Shown: in pieces, positions 7,627-14,736 of the stretch
Position numbering within the stretch: the first letter of the stretch is position 1
Layout: every line of letters begins with the position of its first letter
Assembly (NCBI GenBank): GCA_947178685.1
Contig: CAMWZE010000010.1
Span: 1-14,736 of the forward strand
Reading direction: 5' to 3'
Length of the DNA stretch: 14,736 nt
Origin: an uncultured Porphyromonadaceae bacterium
GTDB lineage: Bacteria; Bacteroidota; Bacteroidia; Bacteroidales; Muribaculaceae
Made by a program: the position numbers and the translations under genes
Notes under the pieces: model-generated
Databases searched by the model: none
The model's input: the letters and a program-made list of their open reading frames with translations, nothing else
What the model was told of the DNA's origin: nothing

Positions 7627-9195
7627 ATGAAGACCAACACTATATCAATCATACTTGCCGCCATATCTATTGGCGCGATGACTTCCTGTTCCGACTTCCT
7701 CACGGAAGATAGCCAAATGGGGCTTACCGAAGAGCAGATTTACAGCGATCTCTCATACATTGAGACCAACCTTACCGGTATCTACGACAATATGCGCGAC
7801 TGGACACGTTCCGATGAAAGAGCATGGTTCCTGATGACAGGCACCGATGAGATTCAACGTGGCGCTTTGCAGATGAAAGACGGTGGTGAAAACGCCAGTC
7901 TTGACAACTACGACGCCAACCTCAACTCCCTCACAGGGCGCGTCAAGGACCAGTGGAACGCCCGATTCCCGGTAGTGACCGCAGCTGCCAAGATAATCAA
8001 GGCACTTGAAAACACCGATATCCAGGAGGGAACCAAGGCTGCCGAACTTCTCGGAGAGGCCTGCTTCATAAGAGGATTTATGGATCTGGAGCTTGCTGCA
8101 TACTGGGGAGAGATACCTGTCATCGATCTCAACAAGGTAACTGAAACCGGATATGGACGACAATCACTGACAGATACATGGAAGTTCGTAATCGCCGATC
8201 TTGAAAAGGCCGCTAAATACTCGCCCGCAAGCAATGATCCGGGACGTGCCACTTCCGGAGCAGGCTATGCGATGCTTGGGAAGGCGTATATGGCCGCACC
8301 TGTCGAAACCGGACTCAGGGACTTCTCGAAAGCTGCTGAATGCTTTGAGAAAGTCATGGGGATGAACTACTCTTTGGTGGACTTCGCTGATCTCTTTGAC
8401 TACAATAAGCCGAATACATCCGAATCCATATATGAGCTTCAGTTCAACAATACTCCGAACCAGAACAAGATAATGTTTCAAATCGGCTCACGTGTGGCAC
8501 AGAACTGGTGGAGCGATGGATGCTACTTTGCAGGTTACGACCACGTGGTAGTGACAGAATATGCCTACAGCAGTGTTTCGGAAGGAGGCATATGGGAGGA
8601 GGGAGACCTCCGTCGTGACGAATCCATCCGCTACGACTTTTCATACTATGGCGAGACGCCGAATCTTGACTGCGTGGCATGGGAAGACCTCGGCGAGGAC
8701 CATGATGAGCTTAAGCCACACGTAAAGAAGTATGAGGATTTCCGTACCGACCAGCATTCCGGTCTGGGACTGAACAATATGTGGAACTCGGGTAAGAACA
8801 TTCCGATGCTGCGCTATGCCGATGTACTTCTCTCTTATGCAGAATGTCTTAACGAGCTTAATCGTACTTCTGACGCAGTCGATGTCGTAAATCAGGTAAG
8901 AAATCGTGCATGGGGGTTTAATCTGCCTGACGACCGAAAATGGGGCAGCATGACAGCCGATGAATTTCGCGTAAAGATCATGGATGAGCGTATGCGTGAG
9001 CTATTTGGTGAGAACTGGCGCCGATTCGACCTAATACGTACCGGAAAGTTTGTGGAGTACGTAAAGGAACGAAACAAATGGGCGAAGCGTTCCGGCACTA
9101 TCGATGCCCACAATATGCGCTATCCTATTCCTAACGAAGAAATCGAGCAGAACGAAGATATGACCACCGAGGATCAGAATGAAGGTTATCGTTGA
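7627..9195 (+). CDS. SusD-like surface glycan-binding lipoprotein (RagB/SusD family)
   Basis: Surface lipoprotein of 522 residues that binds the glycan and closes over the SusC barrel encoded 12 nt upstream. The N-terminus is a lipoprotein signal: a hydrophobic stretch at 6-18 and a lipobox ending in MTSC, so Cys21 is the lipidated residue. The following SDFLTED is rich in Ser and acidic residues, as in Bacteroidota surface-export signals. SusD_like_3 N-terminal features follow (QIYSDLSYIETNLTGIYDNM, and LLGEACFIRGFMDLELAAYWGEIPVI with its TPR-like helices). The C-terminal SusD_RagB part contains LRYADVLLSYAECLNELN, VNQVRNRAWG, MDERMRELFGENWRRFDLIRTGKF and the near-terminal YPIPNEEIEQNEDM. 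Length is typical. No SusE/F-like or other surface binding protein follows, so this is probably the only glycan-binding lipoprotein of the locus. Specificity cannot be read from the sequence. Confidence 0.96.
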   Translation: MKTNTISIILAAISIGAMTSCSDFLTEDSQMGLTEEQIYSDLSYIETNLTGIYDNMRDWTRSDERAWFLMTGTDEIQRGALQMKDGGENASLDNYDANLNSLTGRVKDQWNARFPVVTAAAKIIKALENTDIQEGTKAAELLGEACFIRGFMDLELAAYWGEIPVIDLNKVTETGYGRQSLTDTWKFVIADLEKAAKYSPASNDPGRATSGAGYAMLGKAYMAAPVETGLRDFSKAAECFEKVMGMNYSLVDFADLFDYNKPNTSESIYELQFNNTPNQNKIMFQIGSRVAQNWWSDGCYFAGYDHVVVTEYAYSSVSEGGIWEEGDLRRDESIRYDFSYYGETPNLDCVAWEDLGEDHDELKPHVKKYEDFRTDQHSGLGLNNMWNSGKNIPMLRYADVLLSYAECLNELNRTSDAVDVVNQVRNRAWGFNLPDDRKWGSMTADEFRVKIMDERMRELFGENWRRFDLIRTGKFVEYVKERNKWAKRSGTIDAHNMRYPIPNEEIEQNEDMTTEDQNEGYR

Positions 9196-9223
9196 CAGGG
9201 AACCAAAATATGAACATTAAGTC

Positions 9224-9263
9224 TATCAGTGGGAATCGGTCGGCCGACTGATTCCCACTGATA
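9224..9263. terminator. 40-bp near-perfect hairpin after susD (probable terminator or 3'-end stabiliser)
   Basis: Arms 9224-9243 and 9244-9263 are reverse complements over 20 bp with a single G:T wobble and no spacer, so the RNA would fold into one long stem closed by a few central bases. The core is AGTGGGAATCGGTCGG with its complement. It begins 29 nt after the susD stop. The sequence after it is A-rich (ATAAAATAG) and lacks a T run on either strand, so classical intrinsic termination is uncertain. It may instead protect the 3' end of the GH36-susC-susD mRNA or reduce read-through into the regulator. Confidence 0.55.
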
Positions 9264-9385
9264 ATAAAATAGAAGCCCATAATAAGTAGACCCATGCTTA
9301 CATCAGCAGGCCTATGCTTATTCCATCTTACCCACCGGCGATAATCACATAAAGATGTAAACAATATACTGAAATCAAACTAGCA

Positions 9386-9438
9386 TTGAAAAATAAGATA
9401 GGTATTCTATTTTATATTTCGAAAATTTACTAATTTCG
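9386..9438 (+). promoter_or_regulatory. Weak candidate promoter region for the HTCS gene
   Basis: The 272-nt gap between susD and the regulator holds no gene. Two imperfect promoter readings are visible. One is TTG (9386-9388), a 19-nt spacer, then TATTTTAT (9408-9415), which keeps TAnnTT but misses the final TG. The other is TAATTTCG (9431-9438), one base off the TAnnTTTG consensus, but without a good -33 element at the right distance. Either would give a short leader before ATG 9468. Weak promoters are expected for a constitutively expressed regulator. This placement is tentative. Confidence 0.25.
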
Positions 9439-9467
9439 TAGTCTAAAAACTTTTAGCAACCTATATC

Positions 9468-12400
9468 ATGAAGCATACTAAAGCAAGATATATTTCATTC
9501 AGAATACTTGGCTATATATTTGCCTTGGTTACTCTAACAACGCTTCCTCTTACTATGGAAGCCTCATCTTTTGATTATAGTTTCGCACACCTTACAATAG
9601 ATGACGGATTGTCGGCAAATCATGTAAAAGCTCTTCTTCGCGGCAAAGATGGTTTTGTCTGGATTGGAACTGTAAACGGACTCAACCGTTTTGATGGAGT
9701 CAACATTAAGAAATATCATTGCTTTGATAATGACAGACAGATGGGTAATGATAACATAGGAATGCTATATGAAGATAGAGATGGTATAATATGGATCGGC
9801 ACAGACCGCGGTGTCTACACCTATAATCCAAAGGAGGACAATATCTCCTATATTGATATTTGGGACAAAGAAACAGGGGGATTAAACTGGGTTCAGCGCA
9901 TAAACGGTGACTCAAAGGGTAATATATGGGTATTGGTTCCAGACCAAGGCATCTTTAGAAAATCTGATGAAGGAACAAAGATCTATCAGATGCCTTCCGG
10001 AAGCAAGTATAAGGAAGATTATTTCAATGATATATGTCTTGACGAGGATGCAGCTTTATGGGCCTGCACATCCAATGGGAAAATATTCAGGTATGATAAA
10101 GGTTATGATGAAATGGTCGAGGTTGACTTTAATCTTCCTGATGATACAAAATTCGCACGTATCTTGCCTTTAACCGAGGGCAAGCTGCTTATTGCATCGG
10201 AAAACGCAACCATTTGGTTGCTGGAAAAGAGTAGCCATACCGCCAGTAAACTGAATGTAGATATTCCAGATAATGTATATTTGAGATCCTTAGCTATCAT
10301 AGACAATGAGATATGGATAGCTACTCAGGCCGGTGTCTATGTGTATGATATGAAACACAGTACATCAAAACATTTCCTCCATTCTCCAAACGATCTTAAT
10401 TCCCTTTCTGACAATACCACCTATACTCTCTATCCAGATTCAGATAAAAATATGTGGATAGGCACTGTCTTCGGGGGTGTAAGTTATACAGAGAGGAATG
10501 CGTTCCATTTCTCCACCATAGAGCCTCGTGATCTTGACAGCCGTCGCATCAGGGGGTTGGCTATTACGCCTGAACGCAATCTGGTTGTGAGTGGAAGTGT
10601 GTCGAATGGAATAAGTATCTTTGACCTAAATACAAATCGGTTCCTTAACGTTCCTTCCCCGCTGGGTCTTGCCAAACCTATAATGTGTGTAGCGAAATCA
10701 GATGATAAAATATTAGTAGGGCCCGACCGGTCGGGTCTATGGGTTTACAATCAAGACAAGATACCTTATCAGTATCTTCCAGAACAGCTGTCAAAGGAAA
10801 ACACTGTGTATGCCTATCTCAGAGACTCCAACGGAAATGAATGGGTTGGTTTAAGTTATGCTCTTTTTCGCAGGGATAAAGGAAAAGACAACTTTAGAAG
10901 AGTCGAGGAGACTCATTATAAGTGGATATTTACTCTTTTTGAAGCATCCGACGGCACAATATGGATAGGTACCATGGGATCCGGACTATACCACTATCTA
11001 CCGAAAGAAAACAAATATATATTCTACACACCTGATAATGTTACAAATCAAGGGGGATCCATTCGGTCTAATTCCATCAACTCAATTATGGAGGATCGGA
11101 AAGGACGAATCTGGATATCCACCGACCGTGGTGGTTTGAGCAAATACAACAGCGATACTGATGACTTTACAACATATGGAACTGAGGATGGATTACCTGA
11201 TAATGTAGTTTATCCCGTAGTGGAAGATAAAAAAGGGAATCTTTGGTTTGGTACAAACCGTGGATTGGTAAGGATGGATACCAACTGCGAACACATTACA
11301 ATCTATACCAAAGCAGATGGTCTTCCTTCAAATGAGTTTACATATAATTCCGCTGTCTGTGATGGGGACAGTACGCTCTTTTTTGGCACAACAAATGGTA
11401 TCGTTCGTTTTAATCCTAATGAAACGACGACTGCTACTTCTGAATTTCCAATCCTTTTCACATCAATTGACCTTCATGGCAGTTGGGAACAAAACCGCAA
11501 CTTACTTTCTGCAAACAATATAATCCACTCCGCGGAAATACGTATTCCCTATGACTTGAATACATTTTCCCTTACGATAGGAGTGCCTTCTGCCATTATG
11601 CTGAAAGGATCAAAGAAATTCTTTTACCGGCTTCTTCCTGATGAAGAGAGCTGGATTCCAATGCAGGGTAATCGCATTTCATTTACCAACCTCTCTCCTT
11701 CCACGTATACTCTTGAAGTGAAGATGGTATGCGGGGATGTTGTATCCACCAATAAGATTAATCTTGTGATAAAGTCACCTTGGTGGGCTTCGGGTTGGGC
11801 TATCTTTACATATGTAATTCTTACGATAGGAATCATCGCCACGTTTTTCTTTTTATATCGCAGACGTGAACAGAGACGTCTTCATGAACGCCAGCTGATT
11901 TTCGAATCGAATAAAGAGAAAGAAGTCTACAAACAGAAACTTAACTTCTTTACAGAAATAGCCCATGAAATACGTACCCCCCTATCACTTATAGACCTTC
12001 CTCTTGAGGCTATGGAGGAAAGTGGCCTTCACAGTCCCGAATCTGAGCATTACTTGAAAGTCACAAGGCAAAATACGGCCCGCCTGCTTGAACTCACCTC
12101 CCAGTTACTCGACTTCCAGAAGATTGAAGCCGGGAAACTTCGACTTAAGCCGGAGGCGGTAGATATTGTGGAACTACTTAAATATACACTTGATCGTTTT
12201 GAACCGACCATCTCTCTGCGTAATAAGAAGCTTATGCGAGATATTACCACCAGTAGTTTTATAACTGTAACTGACCGAGAAGCCGTCACAAAGATCTTAA
12301 GCAACCTTCTAAACAACGCTATGAAGTATTCTGACAAGAATATCTGCGTGAAACTGGAAGTGACAGATGATACTGTATTCATCAAGGTTATTTCCGATGG

Positions 12401-13466
12401 TGAGAAAATCACAGATGAGAACAAAGAACGTATCTTTGAGACTTTCTATCAAACCGACAAATCGCAGGAACAGAAAAATGGTGTAGGAATAGGATTACCT
12501 TTGTCAAAGTCACTCGCAATTCTGCTTGAAGGCTCGCTATATCTTGAAAATAATGATCTGCCGGAAAACACATTCATACTGTCTCTGCCCGTAAAATCTT
12601 CTGTTCAGACAGAGGTCCCGGCACACACCGACAGCCATGGCACATCAATTGTATATGAAGAGGAATCCAACCAGACTCCTCTCAAAGCATCGGGATACAG
12701 CGTGCTGATTGTTGAAGATAATGAGGGTATTCGTAAAATGCTTAACGACAGACTCGCATCATCTTTCTTAGTTAATCTTGCCTCCAATGGTAAAGAAGCC
12801 TTGGAAATTCTCGCATCTAAGACTATCGATATGGTAGTGACTGACATCATGATGCCTGAAATGGATGGAATGGAGCTTTGCCGACAGATAAAGGCAAATC
12901 CGGATATTTCTCATATCCCTATCGTAATTATTACAGCCAAAAATGATCTTGAAAGTAAAGTCAAGGGATTACAATTAGGTGCCGAGGCATATATTGAAAA
13001 ACCATTCTCTATCAAATATCTCAGAGAAATGATAGTATCTCTCCTTGAAAACCGCCGTAGAGCTCGCGAAGCATTTGCGAAAAAGCCATTTTTTCAAGCC
13101 GAAAATATTTCGGTCAACAGAGAAGATGAGAAGTTTATGGAGAAAGTTCTGACTATAATTAAAGAAAATATGTCGGACGAAGATTTTAACGTTGAATCTT
13201 TAGGTGATAAGATGTGTATGAGCAGGTCAAACCTCCTACGCCACGTTAAATCGGTGTTCAATCTTTCTCCCAGTGAGTTAATACGAGTAGTGAGACTCAA
13301 GACAGCGGCCGAATTAATAAAATCCGGAGGTTACACTTTGGGAGAAATCTCCAAAATGATTGGTATAAGTTCTCAGTCTTATTTTACAAAAATGTTCTTC
13401 AAGCAATTCAATGTAATGCCAAATGAATTTGCAAAACAATTTAACGAAGATAATAAGAAGTCGTAG
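9468..13466 (+). CDS. Hybrid two-component system sensor/regulator (HTCS), probable activator of this PUL
   Basis: Single-chain sensor kinase and transcription factor of 1332 residues in the inner membrane. After an N-terminal signal/anchor at about 10-32 comes a periplasmic sensor of about 11-14 Reg_prop repeats, visible as recurring WIGT/WISTD-like blades (FVWIGTVNGLNRFDG, IIWIGTDRGVYTY, NMWIGTVFGGVSY, TIWIGTMGSGLYHY, RIWISTDRGGLSKY, NLWFGTNRGLVRMD), which fold as two beta-propellers. A Y_Y_Y domain lies at about 690-768 and a membrane helix at about 776-798. The HisKA dimerisation domain has the phosphoacceptor His833 in AHEIRTPLS. The ATPase domain shows an N box around Asn950, an unusual G1 box SDGEKI near Asp977 and an intact GVGIGLPLSK. 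The receiver domain at about 1075-1195 has the phosphoacceptor Asp1126 in VTDIMMPEMDG, and Lys in IEKPFS. An AraC-type HTH_18 domain covers about 1235-1328. Being next to the SusC/D pair suggests it senses an imported oligosaccharide and activates the promoter at 2220-2250. Function is secure; ligand is inferred. Confidence 0.95.
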   Translation: MKHTKARYISFRILGYIFALVTLTTLPLTMEASSFDYSFAHLTIDDGLSANHVKALLRGKDGFVWIGTVNGLNRFDGVNIKKYHCFDNDRQMGNDNIGMLYEDRDGIIWIGTDRGVYTYNPKEDNISYIDIWDKETGGLNWVQRINGDSKGNIWVLVPDQGIFRKSDEGTKIYQMPSGSKYKEDYFNDICLDEDAALWACTSNGKIFRYDKGYDEMVEVDFNLPDDTKFARILPLTEGKLLIASENATIWLLEKSSHTASKLNVDIPDNVYLRSLAIIDNEIWIATQAGVYVYDMKHSTSKHFLHSPNDLNSLSDNTTYTLYPDSDKNMWIGTVFGGVSYTERNAFHFSTIEPRDLDSRRIRGLAITPERNLVVSGSVSNGISIFDLNTNRFLNVPSPLGLAKPIMCVAKSDDKILVGPDRSGLWVYNQDKIPYQYLPEQLSKENTVYAYLRDSNGNEWVGLSYALFRRDKGKDNFRRVEETHYKWIFTLFEASDGTIWIGTMGSGLYHYLPKENKYIFYTPDNVTNQGGSIRSNSINSIMEDRKGRIWISTDRGGLSKYNSDTDDFTTYGTEDGLPDNVVYPVVEDKKGNLWFGTNRGLVRMDTNCEHITIYTKADGLPSNEFTYNSAVCDGDSTLFFGTTNGIVRFNPNETTTATSEFPILFTSIDLHGSWEQNRNLLSANNIIHSAEIRIPYDLNTFSLTIGVPSAIMLKGSKKFFYRLLPDEESWIPMQGNRISFTNLSPSTYTLEVKMVCGDVVSTNKINLVIKSPWWASGWAIFTYVILTIGIIATFFFLYRRREQRRLHERQLIFESNKEKEVYKQKLNFFTEIAHEIRTPLSLIDLPLEAMEESGLHSPESEHYLKVTRQNTARLLELTSQLLDFQKIEAGKLRLKPEAVDIVELLKYTLDRFEPTISLRNKKLMRDITTSSFITVTDREAVTKILSNLLNNAMKYSDKNICVKLEVTDDTVFIKVISDGEKITDENKERIFETFYQTDKSQEQKNGVGIGLPLSKSLAILLEGSLYLENNDLPENTFILSLPVKSSVQTEVPAHTDSHGTSIVYEEESNQTPLKASGYSVLIVEDNEGIRKMLNDRLASSFLVNLASNGKEALEILASKTIDMVVTDIMMPEMDGMELCRQIKANPDISHIPIVIITAKNDLESKVKGLQLGAEAYIEKPFSIKYLREMIVSLLENRRRAREAFAKKPFFQAENISVNREDEKFMEKVLTIIKENMSDEDFNVESLGDKMCMSRSNLLRHVKSVFNLSPSELIRVVRLKTAAELIKSGGYTLGEISKMIGISSQSYFTKMFFKQFNVMPNEFAKQFNEDNKKS

Positions 13467-13532
13467 ACAGAGCTGAATACACCGCCAAGACAGATCGCAT
13501 CTTATTCTTCTTTATTTGGGAAGTAAGGATAT

Positions 13533-13651
13533 TTGTAAGATGTATCTTACAAATTTGCCTATATATTGCCATCTTCATCTTACAATTTTATGATAAAATT
13601 ATAAGATGAAGATGGCAAATTTGATTCATTTTTGTAAGTTGCATCTTACAA
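13533..13651. repeat. 119-bp nested imperfect palindrome with six TTGTAAGAT/ATCTTACAA half-sites
   Basis: The whole segment is an inverted repeat centred on base 13592 with 59-nt arms. The inner 26 bp (13566-13591 against 13593-13618) pair with one mismatch around a single loop base. The outer about 21 bp (13533-13553 against 13631-13651) pair with one mismatch and one wobble. The stretch between them is diverged. Each outer arm is itself palindromic: ATTTGTAAGAT-GT-ATCTTACAAAT at 13531-13554 and TTGTAAG-6 nt-CTTACAA at 13632-13651. The half-site therefore occurs six times, perfectly or nearly so: 13533, 13544, 13577, 13599, 13632 and 13643. It begins 67 nt after the HTCS stop and ends 44 nt before the ATPase start. 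It could be an operator array, a cruciform, a small MITE-like element with about 21-bp terminal inverted repeats, or a terminator for the HTCS gene. There is no strong T run after it, so the last is not favoured. Confidence 0.85.
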
Positions 13652-13695
13652 TATCTCAAAAAACAGTACGTTATAAGGTTAAAAAAGCATAAGTT

Positions 13696-14736
13696 ATGAG
13701 TCTCACCTATGATGATATAAGCATATTGATCAGCCGATATTACCAAAAGCTGAATTCGACAAACCTTAACTTCATACGCTATCTCTACAAACGTATAAAC
13801 TGGCAGGCACGGATAATTGGTATAAAAGGTGCACGAGGTGTGGGAAAATCCACACTACTAATACAACGCATCAAGATGTTTCACAAAAACCCGGAGGAGG
13901 CTATCTATATCAGCCTTGATGACATGTGGTTCAGCTCCCACAGTCTGGAAGATCTTGTTGAGTTTCTTTATGCTCGCGGTATAAAGTATTTCTATATTGA
14001 TGAGGTGCATCGTTATCCAATGTGGAACCGTGTAATCAAAAACTTATACGACTTCTACTCTGATATCAATATTGTTTATACAGGCTCCGCTCTATTGGCT
14101 ATAGACAATGCTGTGGCAGATCTCTCAAGAAGACAATCACTCTATACTTTATGGGGAATGTCGTTCAGAGAATATTTGGAATATGAGAGCATTATCTCAA
14201 TCTCACCGATATCTTTACCTGAATTATTGTCGGGACACGTAGCTCTTTCAATGCAACTTTCAAATTCTACACCCATATTAAAGCATTTTGAGGACTATCT
14301 GGACCATGGATACTATCCTTTCTACAAAGAGAATCCACAGGATTTTTCCATGAGACTGGCAGAAGTTGTAAAAATAGTGATTGAGAATGATATACCTGAA
14401 ACAGAGGAAATTTCTTTTTCAACAGTCACTAAGCTTAAAACTCTCATGATGGTGATTGCTGAAAATGCTCCCTTAGAACCTAATATATCAAAACTGGCTG
14501 AACGGCTGGAGTGTAGCAGAGAGTTGTGTATAAAAATGCTTGGACTTTTAGATAGATCCCGACTCATTCAACAAATGTTTAAGCATCCACGTACTTACAA
14601 ACAAATGCGTGGAGCGGATAAAATACTGGGTGGAGACACTAATATCTTACATGCACTCACGGGGACGGTAAACATCGGAACTGCGCGCGAAACTTTCTTC
14701 GTGAATCAATTACAAGCAATAGGTGAAGTTATAATA
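13696..14736 (+). CDS. AAA_14/DUF4143-type P-loop ATPase (3' truncated)
   Basis: The frame runs 347 codons from ATG 13696 to the window edge without a stop, so the C-terminus is missing (family members usually reach about 380-480 residues). An N-terminal AAA_14 domain has Walker A GARGVGKST at 45-53, Walker B YFYIDEVH at 98-105 (Asp102, Glu103), a sensor-1-like YTGSALLAI at about 128, and WGMSFREYLEY at 153-163, a hallmark of this group. A helical region follows, with a winged-helix-like section at about 245-300 (PNISKLAERLECSRELCIKMLGLLDRS). The start of the DUF4143 domain is visible at about 308-340 (KILGGDTNILHAL, then NIGTARETFFVNQL). In complete members the DUF4143 end resembles a PD-(D/E)XK nuclease fold. 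These ATPases are scattered in many copies through Bacteroidales genomes and their cellular role is poorly defined; I do not assign one. The gene has no link to sugar use and sits right after the nested palindrome. No clear promoter was found. Confidence 0.88.
   Translation, partial: MSLTYDDISILISRYYQKLNSTNLNFIRYLYKRINWQARIIGIKGARGVGKSTLLIQRIKMFHKNPEEAIYISLDDMWFSSHSLEDLVEFLYARGIKYFYIDEVHRYPMWNRVIKNLYDFYSDINIVYTGSALLAIDNAVADLSRRQSLYTLWGMSFREYLEYESIISISPISLPELLSGHVALSMQLSNSTPILKHFEDYLDHGYYPFYKENPQDFSMRLAEVVKIVIENDIPETEEISFSTVTKLKTLMMVIAENAPLEPNISKLAERLECSRELCIKMLGLLDRSRLIQQMFKHPRTYKQMRGADKILGGDTNILHALTGTVNIGTARETFFVNQLQAIGEVII

Noticed and set aside
10722..10735. Perfect 14-bp palindrome CCCGACCGGTCGGG inside the HTCS gene
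   Set aside because: It encodes in-frame propeller residues (around GPDRSGLW) and has no accompanying signal. A chance dyad in coding sequence is the simpler reading.
13467..13532. Possible small gene or promoter just after the HTCS stop
   Set aside because: The 66-nt stretch has no start with a usable frame and no TAnnTTTG element; nothing recognisable was seen there.
1..14736. CRISPR array, tRNA or rRNA genes, integrase, transposase or insertion sequence
   Set aside because: No regularly spaced repeats with unique spacers, no tRNA-like cloverleaf or rRNA signature in the gaps, and no recombinase-like protein in any credible frame were seen.

Overview
This window looks like chromosomal DNA from a gut-type member of the Bacteroidota (Bacteroidales; my guess is Muribaculaceae or a relative, but the sequence does not fix the family). 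The grounds are a SusC/SusD pair, a hybrid two-component regulator (HTCS) with Reg_prop, Y_Y_Y, kinase, receiver and AraC parts in one chain, and a promoter matching the Bacteroides consensus (TTTG, 19 nt, TAnnTTTG). All genes found are on the + strand.

Region 1 (1-1956) is the end of an ABC-2 type export operon: a permease cut by the left edge and a complete second permease 13 nt downstream. A strong intrinsic terminator (2037-2075) closes it.

Region 2 (2076-13466) is a compact polysaccharide/oligosaccharide utilisation locus (PUL). A consensus promoter (2220-2250), preceded by a 22-bp-period direct repeat, drives a secreted GH36 alpha-galactosidase, then a SusC-like TonB-dependent transporter and a SusD-like lipoprotein, with gaps of only 26 and 12 nt. 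A long loopless hairpin follows susD. A 272-nt gap then leads to the 1332-residue HTCS that most likely senses the substrate and activates the locus. The model is that SusD captures and SusC imports an alpha-galactoside (for example raffinose-family oligosaccharides, melibiose, or galactomannan fragments), the periplasmic GH36 removes terminal alpha-galactose, and the HTCS propeller domain reads the sugar. No endo-acting glycanase, SusE/F-like surface protein, sugar kinase or inner-membrane sugar importer is visible, so the substrate is probably small.

Region 3 (13467-14736) is unrelated to sugar use. A 119-bp nested imperfect palindrome carries six copies of a TTGTAAGAT/ATCTTACAA half-site and lies 44 nt upstream of an AAA_14/DUF4143-type ATPase gene that runs off the right edge. 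This palindrome-plus-ATPase unit is the least explained part of the window.
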